64,000 bases of DNA from Bacillus sp. Cs-700 (GCF_011082085.1 NZ_CP041063.1:1178001-1242000); one strand, 5' to 3'; numbered from the stretch's first letter, positions 1-9,437 are shown. The notes: generated by a model from the sequence alone, not told the origin. Made by a program: numbers and translations.

Positions 1-94
1 ACGCATGATCAGATCCAATATCCGCTACACTACTTCCTACTGGAACAAAGTTTGCTACCGTTTTTAAACGCTCTGATAATAATTTATCGTTCAT
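1..94 (-). CDS. trmK: tRNA (adenine22-N1)-methyltransferase TrmK, 5' end only
   Basis: Only the first 31 codons are inside the window; the gene runs off the left edge. The N-terminus reads MNDKLLSERLKTVANFVP and continues to VADIGSDHA, which is motif I of the SAM-binding fold in TrmK (YqfN), the enzyme that methylates N1 of A22 in bacterial tRNA. A GGTGAAG ribosome-binding site precedes the ATG. In B. subtilis trmK lies just downstream of sigA and cccA, which fits the position here. The call rests on a short fragment plus synteny. Confidence 0.8.
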   Translation of the reverse strand, partial: MNDKLLSERLKTVANFVPVGSSVADIGSDHA

Positions 95-194
95 TTCTTC
101 ACCTTACCCAATTTTCTTCTTTATAGTTTACCCTTTACCATTTCTTGATAACAGAAATTCGCATCAAAAGGAATTAGATTTTCTTCCAAATAGA

Positions 195-222
195 AAAGCT
201 TCCTGTTCTCACAGAAAGCTTT
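195..222 (-). terminator. Intrinsic terminator of cccA
   Basis: A 12-bp inverted repeat (AAAGCTTTCTGT / ACAGGAAGCTTT on the minus strand, one G-U pair) with a 4-nt loop is followed by TTTTC. It lies 10 bp beyond the cccA stop. Confidence 0.8.
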
Positions 223-231
223 TTTCGCTTC

Positions 232-594
232 TTATTTTTTCTCGGAAAGCCACTGAGCAACTGCTTCAGCCTGTTCTCCTTGAATGAGTCCCGCAGGCAT
301 TCCGGAGCCTTTACCATTATTAATAATGTCGAGAATTTCATCCTTGGAGTACTTTCCTCCAACCGCATTTAGAGCTGGTCCTACCTGGCCACCAAGATCA
401 CCACCGTGACAAGATGCACAATTTTGAGCGTAAATATCTTCAGGTGCAGCTGCTTCAGCCTGTTCTTGCTTTTCACCTTCGCCCTCAGCGCTCTCTTTGC
501 CGTCCTGTTGCAATGCCCAGAAAGAAACACCAATAATGAGAATTAATCCGATAACGGCTGTCCAAGCAAATGGAATAAGCGGATTCTTTTTCAT
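232..594 (-). CDS. cccA: Membrane-anchored cytochrome c-550
   Basis: Small c-type cytochrome of the respiratory chain, held on the outer face of the membrane. Of 120 residues, 5-27 form a single membrane anchor, 30-50 a Glu/Ala-rich linker, and the rest one haem domain. CASCH at 59-63 gives the two haem-binding cysteines and the proximal histidine; M99 in GSGMPAG is the likely distal ligand. Length and architecture equal B. subtilis CccA (120 residues), which is also encoded next to sigA. An AAGGAGG site precedes the ATG. A lipoprotein cytochrome (CccB type) is excluded because there is no lipobox cysteine. Confidence 0.92.
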   Translation of the reverse strand: MKKNPLIPFAWTAVIGLILIIGVSFWALQQDGKESAEGEGEKQEQAEAAAPEDIYAQNCASCHGGDLGGQVGPALNAVGGKYSKDEILDIINNGKGSGMPAGLIQGEQAEAVAQWLSEKK

Positions 595-775
595 TTCTTT
601 TCCTCCTTGTACCGATTCGCTGATGTCGTTTTCCCCAAATATGTAAGAGTAAACAAATCATAACTTATTTTACTTGAAAACGCTATGAAAGAAAAGGGGA
701 AGCGAGGCAAATCACATATTTGTCATAGTTATTCACTCTATCTCTATGATAGCAAATTTTCTCAATAAAACAAAC

Positions 776-799
776 GGCATCAGCACAATTACTGATGCC
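776..799 (-). terminator. Terminator of the acyl-CoA synthetase gene
   Basis: Perfect 8-bp stem GGCATCAG / CTGATGCC with an 8-nt loop, followed on the minus strand by GTTTGTTTTATT. The poly-U tract is interrupted. Confidence 0.7.
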
Positions 800-811
800 A
801 GTTCATATCAT

Positions 812-2467
812 TTATTTTTCTAACTTAGAATGAAGATTAGTCCACTTTTCTGCAGTTTCACGGAGTTTATACTTTTGGATTTTTCCAGAAGCAGTCATTG
901 GATAGTCATCGACGAAAAAGATATGAGACGGGATTTTATATCTTGCAATTTTCCCTTTACAAAAATGAAGAATATCGGCAGGGGTGATCGTTTCATTCTC
1001 TTTCAATTGAATACAAGCCACAACGATTTCTCCATATTTCTCATCTGGAACACCAATAACTTGAACGTCCTGAACAGCAGGATGTGTATACAAAAATTCT
1101 TCAATTTCACGAGGGTACACATTCTCCCCACCACGAATAATCATATCCTTTAATCTCCCTGTAATCTGAACATACCCGCTCTCATTCATTTTCGCTAAAT
1201 CTCCGGTATGTAGCCAACCGTCCTGGTCAATTACCTGCTTCGTCGCATCGGGCATGTGATAGTACCCTTTCATCACATGGTAACCTCTTGTACATAATTC
1301 TCCTATCTGATTTTCCTTAACTTCTTTACTCGTTACAGGATCTACGATTTTAACCTCAACACCAGGTAAAGCTTGACCAACAGAATTTACTCTGTATTCA
1401 ATCGGGTCATAAGTTCTAGTTTGGGTAATAACTGGAGAAGATTCTGTTTGACCATAAGCAATTGTGATTTCTTCCATATTCATTTTGTTCATCACATTTT
1501 TCATCACTTCAATTGGACAAGGACTTCCAGCCATGATTCCAGTACGCAAAGATCGCAAATCAAATGTATCAAATTCAGGAAGATTGAGCTCCGCAATAAA
1601 CATCGTAGGTACACCGTGTAGGGCTGTGCACTTCTCCTGTTCCACCGTCTTCAATACAAGATTCGCCTCAAATTCAACAATCGGAACGATGGTGGCTCCT
1701 GCTGAAAAAGCAGCTAAAGTGCCTAATACACAGCCAAAGCAATGGAAGAAAGGCACAGGAATACAGAGTCGATCTTCTTCTGTTAGCTTCATACACTGGC
1801 CAATCTGATAGCCGTTATTAAGGATATTGTAATGAGTAAGCATAACACCTTTTGGAAAACCAGTAGTCCCTGACGTATATTGCATATTGATTACATCATG
1901 AGGATCAAGCTCTTTCTTTCTTATATCCAACTCCTCTTCTGACGTTGACTTACCACATTGAATAAATTCATTCCATGACATAAAAGAAGATTGTGGACTT
2001 GATCCGATATAAATCGCATGTTTTAAATAAGGGAGATCATGCAAGGCACATTTCCCATTAATAACCTGGTCACCACTTTTCGTCAGATCAAGAAAGGCTT
2101 TTGGATAAGAAGTACCTTTGAAACCATCAATTATAAATAGATGAGTGGCATCAGATTGCTTGAGAACGTACTCCAATTCAGTTGACTGATAGTTCGTATT
2201 CACAGTAACAAGTACCGCACCTATTTTTGCAGTGGCAAATTGCAATAGTAGCCATTCTGGTACATTTGTTGCCCATACGGCAATATGCTCTCCTTTTACA
2301 ACACCTAAATCAAGTAGCGATTTTGCAACTGAATTAACTTCCCTATTAAATTCACTGAAGGTGTACCGAACATTTTCTTTTGCATATACGACAGCTTCTT
2401 TCGAGCCAAATTGATGAACCTGTCTCTCAAGCATCGCCCCAATTGTCTCATGAAGCAATTTCGTCAT
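812..2467 (-). CDS. Acyl-CoA synthetase, AMP-binding family (YngI-like)
   Basis: ATP-dependent activation of a short- or medium-chain carboxylic or fatty acid to its CoA thioester through an acyl-adenylate. The 551 residues carry the AMP-binding P-loop YTSGTTGFPKG (197-207), the GWLHTGDL motif, a hinge followed by RGGENVYPREIEEFL, and the C-terminal catalytic lysine region TASGKIQKYKLRE. It follows an acyl-CoA dehydrogenase gene by 97 bp on the same strand, as yngI follows yngJ in the B. subtilis leucine/branched-acid degradation operon, but the rest of that operon is absent here. Exact substrate cannot be read from sequence; a long-chain fatty-acid ligase role is the alternative. Confidence 0.85.
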   Translation of the reverse strand: MTKLLHETIGAMLERQVHQFGSKEAVVYAKENVRYTFSEFNREVNSVAKSLLDLGVVKGEHIAVWATNVPEWLLLQFATAKIGAVLVTVNTNYQSTELEYVLKQSDATHLFIIDGFKGTSYPKAFLDLTKSGDQVINGKCALHDLPYLKHAIYIGSSPQSSFMSWNEFIQCGKSTSEEELDIRKKELDPHDVINMQYTSGTTGFPKGVMLTHYNILNNGYQIGQCMKLTEEDRLCIPVPFFHCFGCVLGTLAAFSAGATIVPIVEFEANLVLKTVEQEKCTALHGVPTMFIAELNLPEFDTFDLRSLRTGIMAGSPCPIEVMKNVMNKMNMEEITIAYGQTESSPVITQTRTYDPIEYRVNSVGQALPGVEVKIVDPVTSKEVKENQIGELCTRGYHVMKGYYHMPDATKQVIDQDGWLHTGDLAKMNESGYVQITGRLKDMIIRGGENVYPREIEEFLYTHPAVQDVQVIGVPDEKYGEIVVACIQLKENETITPADILHFCKGKIARYKIPSHIFFVDDYPMTASGKIQKYKLRETAEKWTNLHSKLEK

Positions 2468-2548
2468 AGTCGCACCCCTTTTTAATTACCATGTTATTAC
2501 TCGCATGTATACTGAATCAAAAGCAATTCCTAACACGTCTCATCTAAC

Positions 2549-2558
2549 CGAGCGCTCG
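2549..2558. promoter_or_regulatory. GC-rich palindrome upstream of the acyl-CoA synthetase gene
   Basis: CGAGCGCTCG is a perfect 10-bp palindrome in an AT-rich gap, 82 bp upstream of the synthetase start and just after the dehydrogenase stop. It could be a TetR-family operator giving the second gene separate control; no regulator gene is adjacent. The functional claim is inference. Confidence 0.3.
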
Positions 2559-2564
2559 TTCAGT

Positions 2565-3704
2565 TTAACAACCAATTTCACGAGCAATGACCATTCGTTG
2601 AATCTCTGATGTTCCCTCACCAATTTCAAGTAGTTTCGCGTCTCTAAAATAACGCTCCACATGATAATCACGCATATAGCCATTTCCACCGTGAATTTGA
2701 ACTGCCTGGTCGCAAACTTCCATACAGATTTCTGAAGCATATAATTTGCAGATAGAGGCTTCTTTTGTGAACTTTTTACCCTGGTCCTTTAACCAAGCAG
2801 CTTTGTATACCATTGTGCGAGCTAATTCTATTTTCATAGCCATATCTGCTAATTTAAATTGTATGGCTTGAAACCGTGAAATTGATCGGCCAAACTGCTT
2901 CCGTTCATTTGCATATTGTAACGCCTTCTCATAAGCCGCCTGAGCAATTCCTACACCCATAGCACCAATTCCTATCCTTCCACCATCAAGCGTCATAAGG
3001 AATTGTCTGAAGCCATCTCCACGCTTCCCAAGTAGGTTCTCCTCCGGTACGACGACGTCTTCCATAACAAGTTCTGTTGTATTCGACGAATGCAATCCTA
3101 ATTTCTCATAATTATCAATTACTCTAAAGCCAGGTGCGGAAGTAGGCGCAATTATAGCGCTAATTTCTTTTTCGCCATCTTTACGATTTGTAATCGCCGT
3201 TAATGCAAGATGATCGGCGTAAGATGCATTTGTAATATAGCACTTATTCCCATTAATAACCCACTGGCCGTCATTGAGAAAGGCTTCTGTTTCTGTTCCT
3301 CCTGCATCTGATCCGGCATTAGGCTCTGTTAATCCGAATGCACCCAATGACTCTCCTGAACAAATTGGTGCAAGGTATTTTTGCTTCTGTTCTTCTGTGC
3401 CAAACAGGTGCAGCGGTGCTCCTCCAAGCGATACGTGAGCGGAATAGGTAATTCCAGTTGACCCGCACGCACGGCTTAATTCTTCTACGACAATGGCAAA
3501 GCTTATTGTATCTGCTCCTCCACCACCGTACTCTTCTGGAAATGGAAGACCCATAATACCCAGTTCACCGAGTTGTTGAAAAATCTCTTTAGGAAACTTC
3601 TTTTCCTTATCTCTTTGTTCTGCACCAGGTGCAACCTTCTCATCTGCAAACTCTCTAATCATCTTTTGAATCATTTTTTGCTCTTTCGTTAAGTCAAAAT
3701 TCAT
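2565..3704 (-). CDS. Acyl-CoA dehydrogenase (YngJ/MmgC-like)
   Basis: FAD enzyme that introduces the alpha-beta double bond in an acyl-CoA during fatty-acid or branched-chain amino-acid breakdown, passing electrons to ETF. From the chosen start it has 379 residues, the usual family length. Signatures include [15 protein letters not shown], the flavin-proximal ITNASYAD, the arginine-rich RKQFGRSI, and [11 protein letters not shown] near the C-terminus, whose Glu occupies the catalytic-base position of MCAD-type enzymes. Two in-frame ATGs (3710 and 3704) follow AGGAGG at spacings of 4 and 10; I prefer 3704 because MNFDLTKEQ aligns with family N-termini. First gene of a two-gene operon. Confidence 0.9.
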   Translation of the reverse strand: MNFDLTKEQKMIQKMIREFADEKVAPGAEQRDKEKKFPKEIFQQLGELGIMGLPFPEEYGGGGADTISFAIVVEELSRACGSTGITYSAHVSLGGAPLHLFGTEEQKQKYLAPICSGESLGAFGLTEPNAGSDAGGTETEAFLNDGQWVINGNKCYITNASYADHLALTAITNRKDGEKEISAIIAPTSAPGFRVIDNYEKLGLHSSNTTELVMEDVVVPEENLLGKRGDGFRQFLMTLDGGRIGIGAMGVGIAQAAYEKALQYANERKQFGRSISRFQAIQFKLADMAMKIELARTMVYKAAWLKDQGKKFTKEASICKLYASEICMEVCDQAVQIHGGNGYMRDYHVERYFRDAKLLEIGEGTSEIQRMVIAREIGC

Positions 3705-3735
3705 TACCATATAACCTCCTATAAATACCACCAAA

Positions 3736-3750
3736 TTGAATGCGCTTACA
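3736..3750. promoter_or_regulatory. Putative catabolite-responsive element (cre)
   Basis: TTGAATGCGCTTACA matches the CcpA consensus WTGNAANCGNWNNCW with one mismatch. It lies about 25-45 bp upstream of the acyl-CoA dehydrogenase start, where it would repress acyl-CoA catabolism on preferred sugars. CcpA control is known for the comparable mmg operon of B. subtilis. The site is predicted from sequence only. Confidence 0.5.
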
Positions 3751-4014
3751 TTTCATTATCTCTTTTAGACGTAATTTTTTCAACATTTTAGAAAATAAAA
3801 ATAATTTTATATATTATTTTTATGTTACTAAGACTCTAAAGCCTATTATGACAAGAGGCAGTACTTTTATTTTCAAAACGGTCATTTGCAAAACGAAAGA
3901 AAAATCAGTAAAATAAATGACAAGAAATGTATTCTTTCATCCACATAGTAATTCTTCGTTGGCTAAATAAACAAGTTAAATACGAATGAGACATAGACGC
4001 TAATTAATAATAAT
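3751..4014. other. Intergenic stretch without a recognisable gene
   Basis: Very AT-rich gap between the acyl-CoA operon and sigA. No ORF with a credible ribosome-binding site and no clear RNA structure apart from the sigA terminator at its right end. It presumably holds the operon promoter. Confidence 0.6.
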
Positions 4015-4049
4015 AAAAAACTCTCTGACCGCTTAAGCAGTCAGAGAGT
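4015..4049 (-). terminator. Terminator of the dnaG-sigA operon
   Basis: Ten-base-pair stem ACTCTCTGAC / GTCAGAGAGT around a 10-nt loop, with TTTTTT following on the minus strand. It lies 8 bp past the sigA stop. Confidence 0.9.
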
Positions 4050-4057
4050 AAGTAAGT

Positions 4058-5173
4058 CTATTCCAGAAAATCTTTTAATCTTTTGCTACGGCTTGGATGG
4101 CGAAGTTTACGAAGCGCTTTTGCTTCAATCTGTCGGATTCGCTCACGCGTAACGCCAAAGACGCGTCCTACTTCTTCTAGCGTTCTTGTTCGTCCATCGT
4201 CTAGCCCGAAACGAAGTCTCAATACGTTTTCTTCTCGATCAGTTAGCGTATCAAGAACATCTTCAAGCTGCTCTTTCAGCAGTTCATAAGCTGCAGCATC
4301 CGATGGGGCAAGCGCATCTTGATCTTCAATAAAATCTCCAAGATGAGAGTCGTCTTCTTCACCAATAGGCGTTTCAAGAGAAACAGGTTCTTGAGCAATC
4401 TTAAGAATTTCACGGACTTTCTCTGGAGAAAGATCCATTTCTTTACCAATTTCTTCAGGTGATGGTTCACGCCCAAGATCTTGAAGAAGTTGACGCTGAA
4501 CTCGAATTAATTTATTAATCGTTTCGACCATATGAACGGGAATACGTATCGTTCTAGCTTGGTCTGCAATTGCTCGAGTAATGGCTTGACGAATCCACCA
4601 CGTTGCATACGTACTAAATTTGTACCCTTTACGATAATCGAATTTTTCAACTGCTTTAATGAGTCCCATGTTCCCTTCTTGAATCAAATCTAAGAAGAGC
4701 ATGCCTCGTCCAACGTATCTTTTCGCAATACTAACAACAAGTCGAAGGTTTGCTTCAGCGAGACGACGCTTAGCCTCTTCGTCACCTTCTTCGATACGTT
4801 GTGCTAGACTAATCTCTTCCTTTGCAGAAAGAAGGTCTACACGGCCAATCTCTTTTAGGTACATACGAACCGGATCATTTATTTTGACACCCGGAGGAAC
4901 ACTTAAGTCGTTCAAATCAAATTCTTCTTCTTTATTAACTTCTTGAGGCGAAGGATTATCAGAAGTATCTTCGATGACTTCAACACCTTGTTCCTCTAGA
5001 TATTCAAAGAATTCATCCATTTGATCAGAATCCTGTTCAAATGGGGACAACCGTTCTACGATCGTAGAGTAAGTAATTAAGCTTGTTTTCTTTCCAAGCT
5101 CTACTAACTGCTCTTTCACTTGATCGATGGTTAATTCACCTTCCGCCGGTTGGCGAGTTGGTTTTTCAGCCAT
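4058..5173 (-). CDS. sigA: Housekeeping RNA polymerase sigma factor SigA (RpoD)
   Basis: Primary sigma factor recognising -10 TATAAT / -35 TTGACA promoters. From the ATG at 5173 the protein has 371 residues, the same as B. subtilis SigA; GGAGGGGATCGA precedes this start, and upstream in-frame starts lack such a site. Region 1.2 begins at [15 protein letters not shown], region 2 holds the [17 protein letters not shown] and [17 protein letters not shown] core and -10 recognition helix, and region 4.2 ends with [15 protein letters not shown]. Last gene of a yqxD-dnaG-sigA unit, 48 bp after dnaG. Confidence 0.97.
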   Translation of the reverse strand: MAEKPTRQPAEGELTIDQVKEQLVELGKKTSLITYSTIVERLSPFEQDSDQMDEFFEYLEEQGVEVIEDTSDNPSPQEVNKEEEFDLNDLSVPPGVKINDPVRMYLKEIGRVDLLSAKEEISLAQRIEEGDEEAKRRLAEANLRLVVSIAKRYVGRGMLFLDLIQEGNMGLIKAVEKFDYRKGYKFSTYATWWIRQAITRAIADQARTIRIPVHMVETINKLIRVQRQLLQDLGREPSPEEIGKEMDLSPEKVREILKIAQEPVSLETPIGEEDDSHLGDFIEDQDALAPSDAAAYELLKEQLEDVLDTLTDREENVLRLRFGLDDGRTRTLEEVGRVFGVTRERIRQIEAKALRKLRHPSRSKRLKDFLE

Positions 5174-5221
5174 TCGATCCCCTCCTTCCATACATCTCAA
5201 CAATAAAAATCAGTCATTATC

Positions 5222-7042
5222 TTAAAATGAATTTTTTAAGTTCTTTTTCATTTCAAGAATTTCCATAGCGATCTTGGCTGCCTGGACAAAATCTTGCTTC
5301 ATTTCCGCTTCTTTCTTTTCTTTTTCTCTCTCTTCTATCTTTATCCATTCTGGATAGTTTAACACCTGCCGGATATAATCATGTAATTCTTTGTCCGACA
5401 CGTCATTATTTAAATCCATCATGGCCAGTTCAGAAGCAATTTTAACAAGGTTAGGATCAGTCAGCTGCTCCATGAATTGACTAACGTCAGCTTCATGGCC
5501 GTTAGCATAAAAGCTATATAGATATGCAGCAATCGCACTATGCTCGTCAATATTAAACGAACCGCCAACCTCTTCCTGTACTTTTTCTGCCACTTCCAGA
5601 TCACGCATCATATAAGCAAGTAAGATACGTTCTGCATTCTGGAATGCTGGTAAGAGCTTTTTCTTAACATAGAAATTTTTCCTAGCATTATTATCCCTTT
5701 TCGGAGGAGCATTATCCTTACTTTTCTTCCCCTCTTTATAAAACTGGGAAACCTGCTGCTTTAAAGCATCGAGTGAAAGTGAGAATTCTTCCGCTAGCTG
5801 CCGTAAATAATGATCGCGTTCAACAGCATTAGGAAGACGGCTAATTTCTTTAAGTACTTCTTCGATATAGCGGATTCGTTCTCCTTCATCCGATAGGTTT
5901 TTTCCTGATCGAAAAACCTCCATTTTAAAAGCCATTACCGTTGGCGCTGCCCCTATTACATCCTTTTCAAACCGTTCTGCACCGTATGTCCGGATATAGT
6001 CATCGGGATCTAGTCCACCTGGCATTTTTGCTATTCTAACGTAGCACCCGGCTTCCATTAATTCGTCTGCCGCTCTTGTGGCAGCATTGGTTCCAGCCTT
6101 ATCTGAGTCATAACAAATGACCACGGACTCTGTCTGTCTTCGCAGCAGCTTTGCTTGATCCTTCGTTAAAGCCGTACCTAAACTTGCTACAACGTTTTGT
6201 ACCCCATTTCCGTACGCTGTAATCACATCAACATAGCCTTCTAAAAGGATTGCCTGATCTTTTAAGCGAATAGCGGAGCGGGTAAGGTGAAATCCATAGA
6301 GAAACTTCCCTTTTTGAAAAAGCTTCGTTTCCGGACTATTTAAATATTTAGGTTCGCCGTCTCCTATGATTCTTCCTCCGAATGCAACCGGTCTTCCTTT
6401 TGGATCCCAAATCGGAAACATAATCCTATTTCGAAAGCGATCGAAATACTTTCCATCAAATTCTCTTTTGGCGAGTAAGCCTGCGTCAGCCACTTTTGCG
6501 AGAGGATAGTTTCTTTTTTCTAAATACGATGTTGCATAGTCCCAAGAGTCAGGTGCAAAGCCTAACTGGAACTTTTCAATCATCTCTTTCGAAAAACCTC
6601 GTTCATTAAGATAAGCACGGGCTTGTTCGCCTTCCGGTGTCTTAACCATACAATGATTGTATAGTTTAGCGAGAAAGTCATGGGCCTTATATATGGTGTC
6701 ATTCTCAGAATTTGTTTTTGCACTACCGCTCTGGTTCTCTTGCACTTCAGGTAAGTCAATACCGGATTTTTGTCCAAGACTTTGAACAGCTTCTACAAAG
6801 TTATACCCTTCAATTTCCATTAAAAATGAAAAAGCGTTACCGCCAGCACCACATCCGAAGCAGTGGTAAATTTGTTTGTCCGGCGCTACTGAAAATGAAG
6901 GAGTGCTTTCACCGTGAAAAGGACAAAGGCCAAAGAAATTTCTTCCTTGCTTTTTCAGTTGGACATAATCGCTAATCACATCAACAATATCTGTGGATCG
7001 GCGAATCGCTTCAATTTTTTCTTCTGGGATTCTGCCACTCAT
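5222..7042 (-). CDS. dnaG: DNA primase
   Basis: Makes RNA primers on the lagging strand in partnership with the replicative helicase. In 606 residues: an N-terminal CHC2 zinc ribbon (C40, H43, C61, C64), the DNAG catalytic core, a Toprim domain with the LLEGYVDVI glutamate and the YDSDKAG Asp-x-Asp metal site, and a helical C-terminal helicase-binding domain rich in Lys/Glu near its end. Length is close to the 603 residues of B. subtilis DnaG. It sits 48 bp before sigA and 19 bp after yqxD, the conserved macromolecular-synthesis arrangement minus rpsU, which lies near 21 kb. Confidence 0.97.
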   Translation of the reverse strand: MSGRIPEEKIEAIRRSTDIVDVISDYVQLKKQGRNFFGLCPFHGESTPSFSVAPDKQIYHCFGCGAGGNAFSFLMEIEGYNFVEAVQSLGQKSGIDLPEVQENQSGSAKTNSENDTIYKAHDFLAKLYNHCMVKTPEGEQARAYLNERGFSKEMIEKFQLGFAPDSWDYATSYLEKRNYPLAKVADAGLLAKREFDGKYFDRFRNRIMFPIWDPKGRPVAFGGRIIGDGEPKYLNSPETKLFQKGKFLYGFHLTRSAIRLKDQAILLEGYVDVITAYGNGVQNVVASLGTALTKDQAKLLRRQTESVVICYDSDKAGTNAATRAADELMEAGCYVRIAKMPGGLDPDDYIRTYGAERFEKDVIGAAPTVMAFKMEVFRSGKNLSDEGERIRYIEEVLKEISRLPNAVERDHYLRQLAEEFSLSLDALKQQVSQFYKEGKKSKDNAPPKRDNNARKNFYVKKKLLPAFQNAERILLAYMMRDLEVAEKVQEEVGGSFNIDEHSAIAAYLYSFYANGHEADVSQFMEQLTDPNLVKIASELAMMDLNNDVSDKELHDYIRQVLNYPEWIKIEEREKEKKEAEMKQDFVQAAKIAMEILEMKKNLKNSF

Positions 7043-7061
7043 TATTTATCACCAACAGATT

Positions 7062-7553
7062 CTATAGTTTCAACAAATAAAAATAATCTCCTTCATAATT
7101 CGACAATATTTTTATTAGTTCTTCCCGAAATTGAACTCGATCATCACCGGTAAACTTTCGTGGACCTTTTGTATGCTTACCAGCTCTTCTACTTTTAGAT
7201 GCCAGGTACCGCGTATGTAAAAGAGTCGATATGTTCTCTTCTGTATACCGTTTCCCTCTTGGAGAAAGAACAAAAACACCTTTTGGAAGGAGCAAACTTG
7301 CAAGACCATAGTCTTGGGTTACAGCAATATCGCCTTTTTGGGCATGACGATGAATATAGAGATCTGCTTCTTCCTTTTCAGAGTCTACCATAACCCACTT
7401 CGCCTCACGGAACGTGGTGCTCATATGGGCATAAGAAGCGACAAAAATCGTTTCTACTTCTGATAGAGCTTTCTGAAAAGACATAATTTCTTCTTTAATT
7501 AAAACAGGACATGCATCTGCATCGACAAAAAGCGTCAGTTTCTTTTTCGTCAT
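7062..7553 (-). CDS. yqxD: UPF0178 (DUF188) PIN-like protein YqxD
   Basis: 163-residue member of the YaiI/YqxD family. The N-terminal LFVDADACPV and the central VTQDYGLASLLL are the family's conserved acidic motifs, arranged as in PIN-like nucleases. A C-terminal KGPRKFTGDDR segment is also typical. No biochemical function is established for the family, so nuclease activity is only an inference from the fold. It precedes dnaG as in B. subtilis, with a 19-bp gap implying cotranscription. Confidence 0.9.
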   Translation of the reverse strand: MTKKKLTLFVDADACPVLIKEEIMSFQKALSEVETIFVASYAHMSTTFREAKWVMVDSEKEEADLYIHRHAQKGDIAVTQDYGLASLLLPKGVFVLSPRGKRYTEENISTLLHTRYLASKSRRAGKHTKGPRKFTGDDRVQFREELIKILSNYEGDYFYLLKL

Positions 7554-7750
7554 AATTCTCTATTCTACATCTCCCTGAGTTATCCTTCTTTTGATATTTA
7601 TGTTTTAACTTTCAGAATTTTAGATCGTACTATTTCAGATAACTACTATATTCTTCTGAAAGCCTTCTTTAATGATTATAGACAAATTTTATTGACAATA
7701 TTTGATTATATACTAAAAATATTAAATTGAACAGATAAAAACGATAAAAA

Positions 7751-7791
7751 AACGCCATCATCGAGAACATTTTTGTCTCGATAATGGTGTT
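7751..7791 (-). terminator. Terminator of the ccpN-ppsR unit
   Basis: Stem AACACCATTATCGAG / CTCGATGATGGCGTT (15 positions with two non-Watson-Crick pairs) and then TTTTTTT on the minus strand, 17 bp past the ppsR stop. Confidence 0.9.
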
Positions 7792-7808
7792 TTCTAGTTA
7801 TGATTTTA

Positions 7809-8633
7809 TTAAGATGTATGCTTTCCTTTATGAAGGCTTAAAATTAAATTAGCTGTTTCCTCTACTGCTCGATTTGAAACATCAATAACTTGGCAGTTCA
7901 TTTTATTAATAATCGTATCGAAATATTCCAGTTCATCTTTGATTCTTGTCATATTAGCATAGCTTGCTTCAGCATTTAATCCAAGCGCAATTAGTCGCTC
8001 TTTACGAATGTTATTTAACTTCTCAGGACTTATTTTTAGAGCATAGCATTTTCCTTCAGCAACATTAAATAATTCATCAGGCGGATCGACTTCAGGAACT
8101 ATAGGAACATTGGCTACCTTCAACCTCTTATGTGCTAAATATTGTGATAAAGGGGTTTTAGAAGTTCTAGAAACACCGACAAGCACAATATCCGCAAGAG
8201 CAATCCCACGCGGATCTCTCCCATCATCATACTTCACCGCAAATTCTATTGCTTCTACTCGACGAAAATAGTCTTCGTCAAGTTTATGTACAAGTCCAGG
8301 CTCATTTCGTGGTTCTTTCCCTATTACTGTTTGCATATGGTCAATCATTGGACCAATAATATCAATAGCCTGAATATTTTCTTTTGATGCGACTTCAAGT
8401 AGGAAATTTCTTAACTCCGGAACTACGAGAGTAAAAGCGACAATCGCTTTTGTTTCTTTGGCAAGAGTCATCACTTCGTGAATTGTCGCTGTATCTTCTA
8501 CATAAGGGACTCTTCGGACATCAAAATCGGTAGGGTCAAATTGACTTGCCGCTGCCTTTACAACAAGTTCCGCTGTTTCGCCTACCGAATCAGAAATCAC
8601 ATACACAATAGCACGATTCGTTGAATTCGTCAT
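7809..8633 (-). CDS. yqfL: Bifunctional PPDK/PEP synthetase regulatory kinase-phosphorylase (YqfL)
   Basis: DUF299 protein that, in characterised members, phosphorylates pyruvate phosphate dikinase or PEP synthetase on threonine with ADP and also reverses the reaction, switching gluconeogenic PEP production. The 274-residue sequence has the P-loop GVSRTSKT (153-160) in the right context ([21 protein letters not shown]). It follows ccpN by 14 bp; ccpN-yqfL coupling is conserved in Bacillus and in B. subtilis YqfL modulates CcpN-dependent gluconeogenic repression. No target kinase gene is in this window. Confidence 0.92.
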   Translation of the reverse strand: MTNSTNRAIVYVISDSVGETAELVVKAAASQFDPTDFDVRRVPYVEDTATIHEVMTLAKETKAIVAFTLVVPELRNFLLEVASKENIQAIDIIGPMIDHMQTVIGKEPRNEPGLVHKLDEDYFRRVEAIEFAVKYDDGRDPRGIALADIVLVGVSRTSKTPLSQYLAHKRLKVANVPIVPEVDPPDELFNVAEGKCYALKISPEKLNNIRKERLIALGLNAEASYANMTRIKDELEYFDTIINKMNCQVIDVSNRAVEETANLILSLHKGKHTS

Positions 8634-8647
8634 ATAAACCTCCTAAG

Positions 8648-9289
8648 CTAAATAATTTCGTCTTTGGCAAGATCCACTAGTGCTCGCGTTACATTTGTCT
8701 TGGTTATCCTTCCAATAACCTCAATACCATTCTCTACTTCTTTTACGATCGGCAATGCATCAATCTGCTTTTCAATTAACTGATTCGCTACTTCGATTAA
8801 GAGATCATCTCTCTGACATACAGTAATATTCGGCATTCTCGTCATAATAATTGTGACGGGTATACTTTCAAGATCTTGTTTACCAAGTGCAGCTCTTAAT
8901 AGATCTTTTCTAGATAATACACCAACGAGATGTGCCAATTCATTCACTACAAACAATGTGCCGACATCTTCTAGGAACATGGAACATATTGCATCATACA
9001 CACTTGCGTTTTCTTGTACAACGACGGGGATTGATTTGTAATCATCAACCTTAATTTTTCTTATTTTCTCAGTAAGAAGCTGTGAACCTGTTTTACCTGT
9101 ATAAAAATACCCGACTCTTGGCCTCGCGTCAAGATAGCCTGCCATTGTTAAAATGGCTAGATCTGGTCTAAGCGTAGCTCTAGTTAAACTGAGCTTCTCT
9201 GCAATGTGCTCCCCTGTAATCGGCCCTTCATTTTTCACGATCTGAAGGATGGTTTCCTGCCTATTGTTTAATTGGATAAGAATCACCAC
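8648..9289 (-). CDS. ccpN: Transcriptional repressor CcpN (YqzB)
   Basis: Represses gluconeogenic gapB and pckA, and the sRNA SR1, during glycolytic growth in B. subtilis. About 213 residues: an N-terminal winged HTH (NEGPITGEHIAEKLSLTRATLRPDLAIL is almost identical to B. subtilis CcpN; quoted here in part: EHIAEKLSLTRATLRPDLA), then two CBS domains that bind adenine nucleotides. Start is uncertain. The only conventional in-frame starts are two adjacent GTG codons (9289, 9286), but these lie inside the apparent ribosome-binding site AAAGGTGGTGATTC; an in-frame ATC at 9277 has ideal spacing. Coordinates use the upstream GTG. Confidence 0.93.
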   Translation of the reverse strand: MVILIQLNNRQETILQIVKNEGPITGEHIAEKLSLTRATLRPDLAILTMAGYLDARPRVGYFYTGKTGSQLLTEKIRKIKVDDYKSIPVVVQENASVYDAICSMFLEDVGTLFVVNELAHLVGVLSRKDLLRAALGKQDLESIPVTIIMTRMPNITVCQRDDLLIEVANQLIEKQIDALPIVKEVENGIEVIGRITKTNVTRALVDLAKDEII

Positions 9290-9406
9290 CTTTAATAAGG
9301 TTATACTTTATTTTCATTATTATATACGATTATACCATTTTAACGAAAGTACTCCGCATTGTTTTGTGTAAACCATCTGTTAAAATACTTTATTTAAAAT
9401 AAAAAA

Positions 9407-9428
9407 CCTCCGGATTACATTCCGCAGG
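9407..9428 (-). terminator. Terminator downstream of recO
   Basis: Stem CCTGCGGA / TCCGGAGG with one mismatch, then TTTTTTATTTTA on the minus strand. Confidence 0.8.
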
Positions 9429-9437
9429 CTAATCTAA

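Noticed and set aside
3751-4014. Hidden gene or riboswitch upstream of the acyl-CoA operon
   Set aside because: Only AT-rich sequence with no conserved aptamer elements or ORF was visible.
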